64,000 nt of DNA from SIAQ01 sp964484265. Lineage in GTDB: Bacteria > Planctomycetota > Planctomycetia > Gemmatales > Gemmataceae. Below are positions 1-7,448 of the stretch, one piece after another. Position numbers and translations under genes: made by a program. Every line of letters starts with the position of its first letter. Positions within the stretch are counted from its first letter, which is position 1. The stretch spans positions 1-64,000 of the forward strand of contig CAZAFH010000016.1 in assembly GCA_964484265.1 (NCBI GenBank), written 5' to 3'. The notes under the pieces were generated by a model, which made no database searches, was not told the DNA's origin, and worked only from the letters and a program-made list of their open reading frames with translations.

Positions 1-146
1 TATGTTCATAGCAACGCAGAGGCGCGAAGAGTGAGGTCAATACGTGTCTTTACACTTCCAAATCCTCTGTATTTCTTTGCGGCCTTTGCGCCGTTGCGTG
101 AGCTTGCATTTTTCCACAAAAATGAGGGATAGTCATTTTTCTTTCC
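1..146. repeat. Degenerate intergenic repeat stretch
   Basis: No gene is apparent. The left part (about 12-30) reads CAACGCAGAGGCGCGAAGA and the right part (about 85-107) contains TTTGCGCCGTTGCGTGAGC, which are imperfect inverted copies of a rule-like CTCTGCG/TTTGCG motif. A related start (GTTCATAACATG...AGCAACGCA) recurs at about 17346-17375 after another gene. This style of short inverted intergenic repeat is common in planctomycete and cyanobacterial genomes (general knowledge). Function unknown. Confidence 0.35.
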
Positions 147-182
147 AAGCCCAAGGGTGAGATGCGCCGAACCCTTGGGTTT
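147..182. repeat. 12-bp hairpin just upstream of the cupin gene
   Basis: Arms AAGCCCAAGGGT (147-158) and ACCCTTGGGTTT (171-182) pair with one wobble, around a 12-nt loop. The hairpin ends 28 bp before the chosen cupin start, so it may lie in the leader or be the end of an upstream transcription unit. A smaller hairpin of similar plan (AGGGGT...ACCCCT) occurs at 31973-31998, next to the stop of the 32016-33923 gene. Confidence 0.5.
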
Positions 183-210
183 GGCACAGCCGTTTTTTGG
201 AAGCCAACCG

Positions 211-564
211 ATGCTGCACCGCACCGCCGAGGAATTGACAACGCAAGAATTCGCCTGGGGCACCCTGCGCTGGGTGTGCAACGCGGACCTGTTGCCCGGA
301 ACCACGCAAACTGTCGGCGTTTGCGAGATGTTCGCGGGGCAATCGAACCCGACGCACTACCACCCGAATTGCGAGGAGATTCTCTACGTTCTAAAGGGCC
401 GAGGGAGGCATCGCCTGGGCGATGATTGGATTGCCGTCGGTCCCGGCAGTGTCGTGCGGATACCGCAAGGTATGGTGCATCAACTCGTCAACGAGAGCGA
501 CGAAACCATGGTGACGCTCATCGCTTTCAACGCCGCCGATCGGCAATCGGTGTTTCTGGAGTAA
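211..564 (+). CDS. Small single-domain cupin protein
   Basis: A 117-residue protein that is almost entirely one cupin barrel. Cupin motif 1 is visible as HYHPNCEEILYVLKG (two His, one Glu and a Gly with the usual spacing) and motif 2 as PQGMVHQLVN (Pro, Gly, His, Asn), so the metal-binding 3-His/1-Glu set appears complete. Small cupins of this kind bind a metal and act as isomerases, dioxygenases or ligand sensors; the substrate cannot be told from sequence. An upstream in-frame GTG at 157 lies inside a hairpin repeat, so the ATG at 211, directly followed by the conserved domain, is preferred. No partner gene is obvious. Confidence 0.85.
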   Translation: MLHRTAEELTTQEFAWGTLRWVCNADLLPGTTQTVGVCEMFAGQSNPTHYHPNCEEILYVLKGRGRHRLGDDWIAVGPGSVVRIPQGMVHQLVNESDETMVTLIAFNAADRQSVFLE

Positions 565-622
565 TCTGGTACGATAGGCATTCGTGCGAGGCTGTCCTGT
601 ATAATGGCAGCGGAGGTACATC

Positions 623-1375
623 ATGCCGATACATGATTGGACTGAAGTTCCGTCGGGAGTTTTCCATCATTTCCACCAAGTTTGGTCCGTGGAGATTGCG
701 CGCAACCTCAATCGCGGCATTCTACCCGCTGGCCTCTCGGCTCTCGTCGAGCAGCGTGCTGGCCCCATGATTGGCGACGTCCTCGCGGTCGAATCGCGGA
801 CTAGATCGAAAAAAAATCTGTCGGATGCCGGCGGCGTGCTTACCATCGAAAGGCCAAAGGCAAAGATTGTCGAGAAGGCATCGAACGCCACTTATGCCGA
901 ACGGGCTAACCGGGTCGTGGTGCGGCATCATCTCGGCAGGATCGTCGCGGTGATCGAAATACTCTCGCCCGGAAACAAGGACAGTCGGGCCGCCTTTCGG
1001 GATTTCGTCGAGAATACGCTCGATTTCATGCAAGCTGGCTTTCACGTCTTGCTGATTGATTTGTTCCCGCCGACGCCGCGGGATCCGCTCGGCGTGCACA
1101 AGGCGATCTGGGACGAATTGGCCGATGCACCGTTCGAATTTCCGCCGGGCAAGGATCGTATCTTGGCGTCGTACGAAATGGATGACGAGCGGACGGCTTT
1201 CGTCGAACCGGTTGGCGTTGGCGATGTGTTGCCGTCGATGCCGCTGTTTTTATTCCCGGGCATGCACGTCTTGGTTCCACTGGAACCGACCTATCTGGAA
1301 GCGTGGAATTCAAGCCCCGCCGACATGCGCCAGGCCGTGGAAACGGGCGTCATGCCCGACCCGGATGCGGAATAA
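623..1375 (+). CDS. DUF4058 family protein
   Basis: A 250-residue protein opening MPIHDWTEVPSGVFHHFHQ, the typical start of the DUF4058 family, which is abundant in planctomycetes and cyanobacteria and has no established function. The interior keeps family features such as IVAVIEILSPGNK and a LLIDLFPPTPRDP stretch, a pattern that recalls nuclease-like folds (Glu-x-Leu, Asp-Leu), but I do not assign activity. A good ribosome binding site (GGAGG, 6 bases before ATG) supports the start. It is a single gene followed by a long inverted repeat (1383-1449) and then a convergent gene. Confidence 0.85.
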   Translation: MPIHDWTEVPSGVFHHFHQVWSVEIARNLNRGILPAGLSALVEQRAGPMIGDVLAVESRTRSKKNLSDAGGVLTIERPKAKIVEKASNATYAERANRVVVRHHLGRIVAVIEILSPGNKDSRAAFRDFVENTLDFMQAGFHVLLIDLFPPTPRDPLGVHKAIWDELADAPFEFPPGKDRILASYEMDDERTAFVEPVGVGDVLPSMPLFLFPGMHVLVPLEPTYLEAWNSSPADMRQAVETGVMPDPDAE

Positions 1376-1382
1376 TTCTTTG

Positions 1383-1449
1383 GCCGCTCATCTCTGGCGA
1401 GCGCGGAGTTGCAGTTGCGACACATCCGCGCTCGGCAGAGGCGAGCGGC
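1383..1449. repeat. Inverted repeat between convergent genes (GCTCGCC family)
   Basis: Arms of 25 nt at 1383-1407 and 1425-1449 (left begins GCCGCTCATCTCTGGCGAGC) pair with three mismatches around a 17-nt loop. It fills the gap between the convergent DUF4058 and DUF1549 genes, so it could act as a bidirectional transcription stop, though it has no T-run. Related sequences are at 47186-47209 (half copy) and 61664-61755 (full copy, also between convergent genes). Confidence 0.6.
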
Positions 1450-1463
1450 TAAGCAGTGCTATC

Positions 1464-3107
1464 TCAATGATTGTGCGAGAACTCGGAGCTATTCAATAGC
1501 GCCCAGTAGATGTCGCTGACGGCATCGCCGAGATTGTTCGTCGCGCCACCGCGTTCGAGATACGGAACCAGGCGTGCGATTTCGTCGGGCCGAGCGGGCC
1601 GCGACAGCACCAGCCGATACAGCGACATGACGCGAGCCGGATGGCCATCGCGCAGTTTCGGATTCGCGAGCGTCTTCAGGTCCTTGTTATTGGCGGCATT
1701 CGTTCGCTTCCGCAAGAATTCCCCGTTCATCATGAACAACGCCTGCAAGATCGATGTCTGCGGCTCGTAACGGCGATCCTGCAGCGGGAACTTCAACGAG
1801 AATTTCGCACGCTCCGACTGGAAACGCGGATCGAAAAACTGCCGCGGCTGATTCGGCTGACCGAGCAGATCCCGCCGCGTTTCGACCTCGTGCGGCGGCA
1901 CCGTGGCGACCACCCCGCTGCCGACAATCTGCCCCGGCGAGAGCGCCCGGATCGGCATGCGGACGAAGAGATGGTAGTCCTCCTTGTCAGCAAGCTTGGC
2001 CCCGCCGCTGCCGCGTTGATACGCCTGCGAATGCACGATCGCGCGGACCAGAAAGCGAGCGTCGAAATTATTGGCCGCCAGCGCCTTCGCCAATTCGTCC
2101 AGCAACTCCGGATGCGTGAGCGGAATATCGTCGCTCGGTTCGTTGATTGGCTCCAGCAAGCTCACGCCCATCAGGTACGACCAGACATGATCCGCCATTG
2201 TCTGCGCGAAGAACGGGTTCTCCTTGGCGACGACCCATTCCGCCAGCGTCTTTCGCGAGTTCGTCGAATTCTCCCAGTCGGGCATCTTGCCATTCAAAAA
2301 CTTCGCCTTGACCACGCGTTCCGTGCCGGGGATCAATATCTCTCGGCCGGGCGTGTACGACGGCAGCTTCGGCGGGTTCACCTTGTTCGGCTGGCGGAAA
2401 ATCTGCGGCGTCTGCGAAAAGAACGCGGCGAATTCCCAGAACTGGTCCTGCTTCCACTTCGCAAACGGGTGCGCGTGGCATTGAGCGCATTCGATCTTCA
2501 CGCCCAAAAACACCCGCGATGTCGCTGCCGCGAGATTCTCGGCCTTGTTTTCGTTCGCCTGGAAAAAGAGCTGCGGACTGGTGACGCCTTGCGTCATTCG
2601 GCCAAAGCCCATGTTCGGCGTGCTGCCCTGGCTGGTCAGCAGTTGCAGCGCCATCGTATTCAGCGGGACATTATCCTTGATCCGATCGCGCAGCCAGCCT
2701 TCAAACTGCGGCATCAGGAATTGAAACTGCGGATTGGTCTGGTAGCCGAGCATGATGTTGCGCCACACATGCGCGAAATGCTGCGAATACTCGGGGCTTT
2801 CGAGCATCCTGTCAACCCACATCCAGCGCTTGTCGGCATCCTCATTGTCGGTGAAATCGACGATGTCGCTCAGCTCCGGAATTCGCCCGCGCAGATCGAG
2901 ATTGAGCCGGCGGAAGTAGACATAGTCGTCCGCTTTCGGCGCGGGCGCGACCTTGGCCTTCGCCCAAACCTTGGCGAGATGGTCATCGATTCGCCGGCTG
3001 AGCGCTTCGATCGCCTTTTTGTTGTACCCAGGTTCCTGCCCAAGGGATGAACCAAGAGGCATGGCAAAGAAACCCAAAACCGCAAGGATGCAGATTCGGT
3101 GCAGCAT
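1464..3107 (-). CDS. DUF1549 and DUF1553 domain protein, secreted
   Basis: A 547-residue exported protein with an N-terminal signal peptide (about residues 1-24), a DUF1549 region (about 35-240) and a DUF1553 region (about 290-540, from AEWVVAKENPFF to the C-terminus). A single haem-like CAQCH motif is at about 207-211. This pair of domains is a hallmark of planctomycetes, often next to DUF1501 genes, and is thought to act in the periplasm on complex polysaccharides or redox chemistry, without a proven reaction. The start at 3107 is chosen over one 19 codons upstream because it is preceded by GAGGAG and begins the signal peptide. It lacks the N-terminal cytochrome c domain seen in longer relatives. 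Confidence 0.9.
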   Translation of the reverse strand: MLHRICILAVLGFFAMPLGSSLGQEPGYNKKAIEALSRRIDDHLAKVWAKAKVAPAPKADDYVYFRRLNLDLRGRIPELSDIVDFTDNEDADKRWMWVDRMLESPEYSQHFAHVWRNIMLGYQTNPQFQFLMPQFEGWLRDRIKDNVPLNTMALQLLTSQGSTPNMGFGRMTQGVTSPQLFFQANENKAENLAAATSRVFLGVKIECAQCHAHPFAKWKQDQFWEFAAFFSQTPQIFRQPNKVNPPKLPSYTPGREILIPGTERVVKAKFLNGKMPDWENSTNSRKTLAEWVVAKENPFFAQTMADHVWSYLMGVSLLEPINEPSDDIPLTHPELLDELAKALAANNFDARFLVRAIVHSQAYQRGSGGAKLADKEDYHLFVRMPIRALSPGQIVGSGVVATVPPHEVETRRDLLGQPNQPRQFFDPRFQSERAKFSLKFPLQDRRYEPQTSILQALFMMNGEFLRKRTNAANNKDLKTLANPKLRDGHPARVMSLYRLVLSRPARPDEIARLVPYLERGGATNNLGDAVSDIYWALLNSSEFSHNH

Positions 3108-3440
3108 GTGACCGCTCTCCTCAGATCTGGGAAAAGAGTATCCTGCCATTATGACGAACGGCAATTCGTTTGTGAACTAAATTCTGGCGAAAAAGAGACA
3201 GGATATCCGGGATCGTGAATTGTCCGCTTGCGGCTCCGCGCTCGACATGCCCTCATGTCGGTGGACCGTGGCCGGGGTTGTACCCAACCCCGGCGCAGCA
3301 GGAGCGACTGAGGTTGCGTCACCCGTTCGTCGCCACGGAGAGGTTTCTCGTAGCGCCTACATCGTTAGTCGATGCCGGGACCGTCGGCTTTGTTTTTGTT
3401 CAAGTCGGAGAGGCCACGAGGCGGTTCGGCGTCCGGCCCC
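3108..3440. other. Gene-free gap with hairpins
   Basis: I see no convincing gene. Two hairpins stand out: CGACATG/CATGTCG at 3243-3260, in a sequence (from 3223, CCGCTTGCGGCT) that looks like a decayed copy of the 56-bp palindrome family, and a perfect 10-bp stem GCCGGGGTTG/CAACCCCGGC with a 4-nt loop at 3271-3294. They follow the stop of the 3441-3818 gene and precede the 1464-3107 gene on the same strand, so they may end transcription of the former. Confidence 0.45.
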
Positions 3441-3818
3441 TCACCCGCCGGCGGCCTCGAACTCAAAAAGGAACTGGCGGGTGGCGGCCATGGCCGCCTC
3501 GCCCAGCAGCCACCCGGATTCTCGCCAGTCTCGGCTACTGACCAGCTCGACCTCGACCACTTCGGCTCGGAACGCCGACCGGCCCACCCGGGGCATCTCA
3601 CCTGCCACGTTGGCCATGGCGATCTGGCAGGCCACCCCGGACAGGACACATTGGCAGCCGTGCTCGAAGTGCTCTCCGAACAGCGCCCGGAGTCGGTCCG
3701 CCACTGCGGGACCGAGCGCCACCTCCGTCACGCCCGCAGCTGGCTCGACGGTGAGTTTGACCCGTGCCCAGCACCGCGGGCGGTCCTCCGTTCCCGAGTA
3801 TTGTTTCGACGCGTCCAT
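3441..3818 (-). CDS. Hypothetical protein, 125 residues
   Basis: I do not recognise this gene with confidence. The product is soluble, without signal peptide or membrane segment, and has a beta-rich N-terminal half (ARVKLTVEPAAGVTEVALG) and a C-terminal helix ending GEAAMAATRQFLFEFEA. The alternation of strands and the final helix vaguely recall domain IV of elongation factor G, but no diagnostic motif supports that. The start at 3818 is favoured by GGAGGG four bases upstream. Its upstream 168 bp (promoter plus leader) are duplicated in front of the unrelated gene at 4241-5071, which argues that it is really expressed. Confidence 0.6.
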   Translation of the reverse strand: MDASKQYSGTEDRPRCWARVKLTVEPAAGVTEVALGPAVADRLRALFGEHFEHGCQCVLSGVACQIAMANVAGEMPRVGRSAFRAEVVEVELVSSRDWRESGWLLGEAAMAATRQFLFEFEAAGG

Positions 3819-3840
3819 GCGCCCTCCGCCAGCGAACGTC

Positions 3841-4008
3841 AAGGATTATATCCGTCGTGCTCCGCGTGCAAGCGGCGGTGCTTTCGCGAGCGCTTCGTGG
3901 CGGAGCACGACCGAGAAAATCTTGTTGGACTGAATCGCGGAACCCATCTCCTATCGACACGGAGTCCGCGGACTCCTTTCATTATCCCTTGGCAATCGCC
4001 TGCGTCAA
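3841..4008 (-). promoter_or_regulatory. Promoter plus structured leader, copy 1
   Basis: On the minus strand this reads a sigma-70-like promoter (TTGACG at 4008-4003, 16-bp spacer, GATAAT at 3986-3981) followed by a leader of about 155 nt to the ATG at 3818. The leader holds a long hairpin whose outer arms include CGGTCGTGCTCCG and CGGAGCACGACGG, with an inner hairpin carrying a GCGA (GNRA-type) loop. The sequence aligns without gaps to 5115-5282 at roughly 85-88% identity by eye. Here the outermost base pairs are partly lost compared with copy 2, while the inner end of the stem is better paired. Confidence 0.65.
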
Positions 4009-4240
4009 GCGGATTCCAGGCCTTACCCCGTATAGCTGATTGGTGCCGCCTCGGTGTTTTTGCTTACAGGCAAAAACACGGACGAATGGAAGCCGTTGCT
4101 CGAATCATCCCGGCGCAGTGAACGACGGATTCGGCGAGTGAACCTGACCCGATGCATTTCACTCGCCCCTCGCCCCTCTTCACTCACCCCTACCTCCGGA
4201 ACAAACCTCAATCTTCATGGGCTAGATAACGGTTCGGCGG
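4009..4240. other. Gap downstream of the FGE-like gene, with one hairpin
   Basis: No gene is seen. A perfect 10-bp stem GTGTTTTTGC/GCAAAAACAC with a 6-nt loop lies at 4054-4079 and could form in RNA from the minus-strand gene ending at 4241, but no T-run follows, so it is not a classical terminator. Around 4155-4195 there is a run of short CACTC/CCCCTC repeats. Confidence 0.35.
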
Positions 4241-5071
4241 CTATCGGACTGGAACTCGGGCAAGTCGGAAGCCTATGGACTGGGACTGACTCGTCGGCGC
4301 ACTCCAGCTCCGGTACCCCGCCTGGCAGAAGACACCAGCGTGGATACAGCTGCCCCCCCGGATCACCCGGATCGTGTCGCCTTTATTCCAGAGGGAGTCG
4401 GTCCATTGCCAGACGTTGCCATGCATGTCGTACAGCCCCAACTTGTTCGGCTCGTATGACCCCACCTTTGTCGTCCGCCCAAGGTAAGGTCCAACCCCAC
4501 CCTTCCCGAACGGACTTCTCCCAGCAAAGTTTGCCTGCTTTGAGGACAGGTCGTTTGTCGGCTTCGCGAAGTAGAAATGATACGAACACTCCTCCCGCGT
4601 CGTCGCACCGCCGCGGCACGCATACTCCCACTCCGTTTCCGTCGGCAACCGGTACACGTAGCCCTTGCCCATTTCCACCTCGTTCAGCTTTTTGATAAAC
4701 TCCTGCGTTTCATTCCAGGACACACCTTCCACCGGAAACTGCTTCAATTCCGCGTCTTTGATGTCTTTCACCTTGTCCTTTTCACGGCCTGTGCGGGAGT
4801 ACAAACTCGGGTTGTTGCCCATCAGATCCTGCCACTGCCCCTGCGTCACCGTGTGTACCGCGATCTCAAAACCCTCCTTGATTTCCGTTTTCGGCCCATT
4901 CGTGCCATCGCCGCCACCTAAGTAGGTCGTCCCCTTGGGGAGCGGCACGAACTTCATCCCAAGCGGGCCGTCCTTCGCCTTCGGGGGCAGCTCGTCGCCG
5001 GATCCGACGCTTGCAAATACTGCGAGTATGGGGAAAAAGACCCACGACGCAAATGGGAAGGATGACTTCAT
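4241..5071 (-). CDS. Secreted formylglycine-generating enzyme-like (SUMF1) protein
   Basis: A 276-residue protein with a signal peptide (about 1-24) and one FGE-sulfatase/SUMF1 domain (about 38-275). Family signatures include TVTQGQWQDLMGNNPS, PVEGVSWNETQEFI, YRLPTETEWEYACRGG, LYDMHGNVWQWT and a final GFRLAR. True FGE uses two cysteines five residues apart near the C-terminus to oxidise a sulfatase cysteine; here the corresponding stretch RGGSCIHAGVFCQAGYR has cysteines seven apart, so catalysis is doubtful and the protein may instead be one of the many non-enzymatic C-type-lectin-fold relatives. It is preceded by a duplicated promoter-leader shared with the 3441-3818 gene. GAGGGC just upstream of the ATG supports the start. 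Confidence 0.85.
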   Translation of the reverse strand: MKSSFPFASWVFFPILAVFASVGSGDELPPKAKDGPLGMKFVPLPKGTTYLGGGDGTNGPKTEIKEGFEIAVHTVTQGQWQDLMGNNPSLYSRTGREKDKVKDIKDAELKQFPVEGVSWNETQEFIKKLNEVEMGKGYVYRLPTETEWEYACRGGATTREECSYHFYFAKPTNDLSSKQANFAGRSPFGKGGVGPYLGRTTKVGSYEPNKLGLYDMHGNVWQWTDSLWNKGDTIRVIRGGSCIHAGVFCQAGYRSWSAPTSQSQSIGFRLARVPVR

Positions 5072-5114
5072 AGAACGCCCTCATCTGCTGCCGAACCAAA
5101 TCCGCCGAAACGTT

Positions 5115-5282
5115 AAGGATTTTATCCGTCGTGCTCTGCGTGCAGGCGTCGGTGCTTTCGCAAGCGCCTCGTGGCGGACCACGACGGATAAAATCTTGCT
5201 GGACTGAACCGCGGAACCCATCTCCCATGGACACGGAATCTGCGGACTCCGTTCATTATCCCTTGGCAATCGCTCGCGTCAA
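5115..5282 (-). promoter_or_regulatory. Promoter plus structured leader, copy 2
   Basis: Minus-strand promoter TTGACG (5282-5277), 16-bp spacer, GATAAT (5260-5255), giving a leader of about 175 nt before the FGE-like gene start at 5071. The leader contains a perfect 16-bp inverted repeat, GATTTTATCCGTCGTG at 5118-5133 with its complement at 5180-5195, enclosing a second small hairpin with a GCGA tetraloop. Same length as copy 1 (168 bp), no gaps. This could be a regulatory RNA element, or a duplicated promoter with a cruciform operator; I cannot tell which from sequence alone. Confidence 0.65.
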
Positions 5283-5438
5283 TCAAATTCTGGCTTCATT
5301 AACCTACAGATTCGTGTCCCTTCGTTTCTCGCCGATTTACGGCAAAATTCACCTTGGCGCGAACTACGAACGCTCGGGCGCGTGGCTCGTTGTTTTTCGC
5401 CGAACTCGTCTCCTCCGCTAACTCGTGTTGGCGTTGAA

Positions 5439-5470
5439 ATGCATCACGCGGAGCGTGATGCCTACGGTAA
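5439..5470 (-). repeat. CCGTAG-hairpin repeat, copy 1
   Basis: Read on the minus strand: TTACCGTAGG then an 8-bp stem CATCACGC/GCGTGATG with a TCC loop. It is one of six copies in the window (others at 11857, 11905, 53240, 59872 and 59925), all with the same tail and the same loop orientation. It resembles REP-type repeats in plan. Confidence 0.7.
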
Positions 5471-5610
5471 TCGCGTGCTTCGCATAAGCCCGCAGGCTCG
5501 CTGCGGACTTGCGGGTACTATTTTTGATCGTAACGCGCCGGGGTTGGCGTTGTCAAAGTCGGTAGCGGAATTATTTTCGATTGCACGTTTGGCGCGAACG
5601 CTAAACGAGG

Positions 5611-5730
5611 CCCCCCCCTCTCCCCCTCGGCTTGTTGGCCAACACCCCCCAAAAGTGCAAAAAAAGGCCGAAAAAGTGGCAGAGCGCTTGGCCAACAGCA
5701 AATGGCCAAGCGCCCTGTTGGCCAAGGGGT
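5611..5730. repeat. GCGCTTGGCC hairpin repeat, copy 1
   Basis: An asymmetric 5' part (CCCCTCTCCCCCTCGG, then TTGGCCAACACCCCCC and AAAGGCCGAAAAAGTG) is followed by a perfect 10-bp hairpin, arms 5684-5693 and 5704-5713, and then CCTGTTGGCCA. The 10-nt loop reads AACAGCAAAT. The second copy (44690-44812) has the same flanks but the loop reads ATTTGCTGTT, its exact reverse complement. The copy ends 14 bp before the -35 region of the DUF1501 promoter. Confidence 0.8.
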
Positions 5731-5743
5731 CGGTGCGCTGAAA

Positions 5744-5773
5744 TTGCGCGGCTACCTCCGAATCTGGTATAAT
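5744..5773 (+). promoter_or_regulatory. Predicted sigma-70 promoter of the DUF1501 gene
   Basis: TTGCGC at 5744-5749, an 18-bp spacer and a perfect TATAAT at 5768-5773 with an extended -10 TG at 5765-5766. It lies 37 bp upstream of the ATG at 5811. The weak -35 box is offset by the extended -10. Confidence 0.6.
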
Positions 5774-5810
5774 CTCACTACCCCCGACACGCATTCGCGG
5801 AGACCTCTCC

Positions 5811-7199
5811 ATGCTGTTTCTTGGACGTACCGGCAGAGGCATTAGTCGTCGCGCGTTCCTCCAGATCGGCGGATCGACAGCCCTCGGGTTGACGTTGGCG
5901 GATTTGCTTCGACTGAAGGCGAGCAGTTCCCTCACCCCCAACCCCTCTCCCGGAGGGCGAGGGGAGCAATTGGTCGGCTCCGCGCGTGCCGTCATCTTTC
6001 TTTGGCTCTGGGGTGGGCCGTCGCAGCTTGATACGTGGGATCCGAAACCGAATGCGGCGGCGGAGTATCGCGGGCCATTTTCGTCGATTCACACGCGCGT
6101 TGTTGGCACGCGGATTGGCGAGTTGTTTCCCAATATTGCTGAGTGGACCGATCGGCTGGCGATCATTCGCTCGCTGCATTCCACGTCCAACGATCACGGC
6201 GTGGCCGGCACGGTCGGTCTCACGGGCAGCGCGACGGGCAGCATCAATCTCGGCGGAGCGTCGGCAGCGGGCAACGTCAGGCCGTGCATCGGCTCGCTGG
6301 TCGCCCGGGCCAAGGGGTTTCACTCGGACATGCCGCCGTTCATGGTCGTCGGCGGGCGTTTGCATCAAGGCAAACGCGCCATCGCCGGCGAAGGCGGCGG
6401 CACGCTCGGAGCGCTTTACGATCCGTTCCGTCTCGTCTACGATGCCGAGCGTGGCACGCAGATTCCCGCGCTGCAACTGCCGGCCAATCTTTCGCCAGCG
6501 CGCTTACAAAATCGCCAGCAGCTCCTGCAAGTGCTCGCGCGTGGCCGATCGCTCGACACCGGCAGCCAGCGTACCATCGACGACTATCGCGCGCAGGCGC
6601 TGGCGCTGTTGACCTCGCCCGATGCGAGCCGAATGTTCGATTTATCGCGCGAACGGCCCGAATTGGCGGACCGCTATGGCCGGACGCGCTTCGGGCAATC
6701 GTGCCTCCTGGCGCGACGCCTGGTCGAGCATGGCGTACCGTTCGTGCAGGTGAACTGGAGCGATCATGTCGAGGCCGAGGAGGACGCAGGCGACGGCGGG
6801 TGGGACAATCATTATCGCAACTTTCAGTTGATGCAGGATCGCCAGGCGCCGTGGCTGGATGAGACGCTGCCTGCACTGCTCACCGATTTGCAGGAGCGCG
6901 GCATGCTGCAATCGACGCTGGTCGTCGCCATCGGCGAGTTTGGTAGAACGCCGAGGATCAACGACAAGGCCGGCCGCGATCACTGGGAGCATTGCTACAG
7001 TGCGCTGATAGCGGGCGGCGGCGTTCGCGGCGGTCAGGTGATCGGCGAAAGCGACGCGCGCGCGGAACGCCCGAGGCTGCGGCCAGTCACGCCCGCAGAC
7101 CTGGCGGCGTCGATCATGCACGCCGTCGGCATCACCACCGAGCAATCCGCAACGCTTGGCATCAACATCGGCGGGCAGGTCGTGTCGGAGTTGTTTTGA
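5811..7199 (+). CDS. DUF1501 family protein with Tat-type signal
   Basis: A 462-residue protein starting with a twin-arginine leader (SRRAFLQIGG at about 12-21, then a hydrophobic stretch) and a full DUF1501 domain of the sulfatase/alkaline phosphatase fold. Recognisable pieces are FLWLWGGPSQLDTWDPKP, the FGRTPRIN motif and WEHCYSALIAGGGVRGG. DUF1501 proteins usually sit beside DUF1549/1553 genes and are thought to work together outside the cytoplasm; here the partner at 1464 is 2.7 kb away and divergent. Residues about 40-53 read SSLTPNPSPGGRGEQ, exactly what the common intergenic CTCACCCCC...CGGAGGGCGAGGGGA repeat encodes, so a repeat seems to have inserted into the N-terminal linker without breaking the frame. 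Confidence 0.9.
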   Translation: MLFLGRTGRGISRRAFLQIGGSTALGLTLADLLRLKASSSLTPNPSPGGRGEQLVGSARAVIFLWLWGGPSQLDTWDPKPNAAAEYRGPFSSIHTRVVGTRIGELFPNIAEWTDRLAIIRSLHSTSNDHGVAGTVGLTGSATGSINLGGASAAGNVRPCIGSLVARAKGFHSDMPPFMVVGGRLHQGKRAIAGEGGGTLGALYDPFRLVYDAERGTQIPALQLPANLSPARLQNRQQLLQVLARGRSLDTGSQRTIDDYRAQALALLTSPDASRMFDLSRERPELADRYGRTRFGQSCLLARRLVEHGVPFVQVNWSDHVEAEEDAGDGGWDNHYRNFQLMQDRQAPWLDETLPALLTDLQERGMLQSTLVVAIGEFGRTPRINDKAGRDHWEHCYSALIAGGGVRGGQVIGESDARAERPRLRPVTPADLAASIMHAVGITTEQSATLGINIGGQVVSELF

Positions 7200-7217
7200 A
7201 CGAAAGGATCCAACGCC

Positions 7218-7448
7218 ATGACTATACTGGACATTCAACAGGTTGACGGACATCTGACAGATATTCTCGATAAACTCCCGCCAGGCGAGGAAGTAATCGT
7301 GACTCGCAATGACAAACCGATTGCGACGATTCATGTGACTCCAAAGCCACGACAAGCGCCTCAATTCGGAACCATGCGCGGCTCCATTCTGTACATCGCG
7401 CCCGATTTCGACGAAATTCCCGAGGGTTTCGAGGAATATTTGCCATGA
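7218..7448 (+). CDS. Phd/YefM-like antitoxin
   Basis: A 76-residue protein with the N-terminal Phd/YefM pattern (ILDIQQVDGHLTDILDKL, then VIVTRNDKPIATIHV), followed by a short acidic tail that would wrap the toxin. It overlaps the next gene, a PIN-domain toxin, by four bases (ATGA). Such antitoxins neutralise the toxin and repress their own promoter (family knowledge). Base composition is lower in GC than flanking genes, in line with an acquired module. Confidence 0.85.
   Translation: MTILDIQQVDGHLTDILDKLPPGEEVIVTRNDKPIATIHVTPKPRQAPQFGTMRGSILYIAPDFDEIPEGFEEYLP

Noticed and set aside
157..210. Upstream GTG start for the cupin gene
   Set aside because: The extra 18 residues are encoded by a hairpin repeat and are not part of the cupin fold.
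1641..3050. 469-residue open frame on the + strand opposite the DUF1549/1553 gene
   Set aside because: Arg/His/Leu-rich shadow with no domain; the opposite strand carries a signal peptide, CxxCH and known domains.
3372..4121. 249-residue + strand open frame across the 125-residue gene and its leader
   Set aside because: It runs through the duplicated minus-strand promoter-leader and has no start signal or domain.
5382..5741. 119-residue + strand open frame
   Set aside because: It is built from the CCGTAG hairpin and the GCGCTTGGCC repeat.
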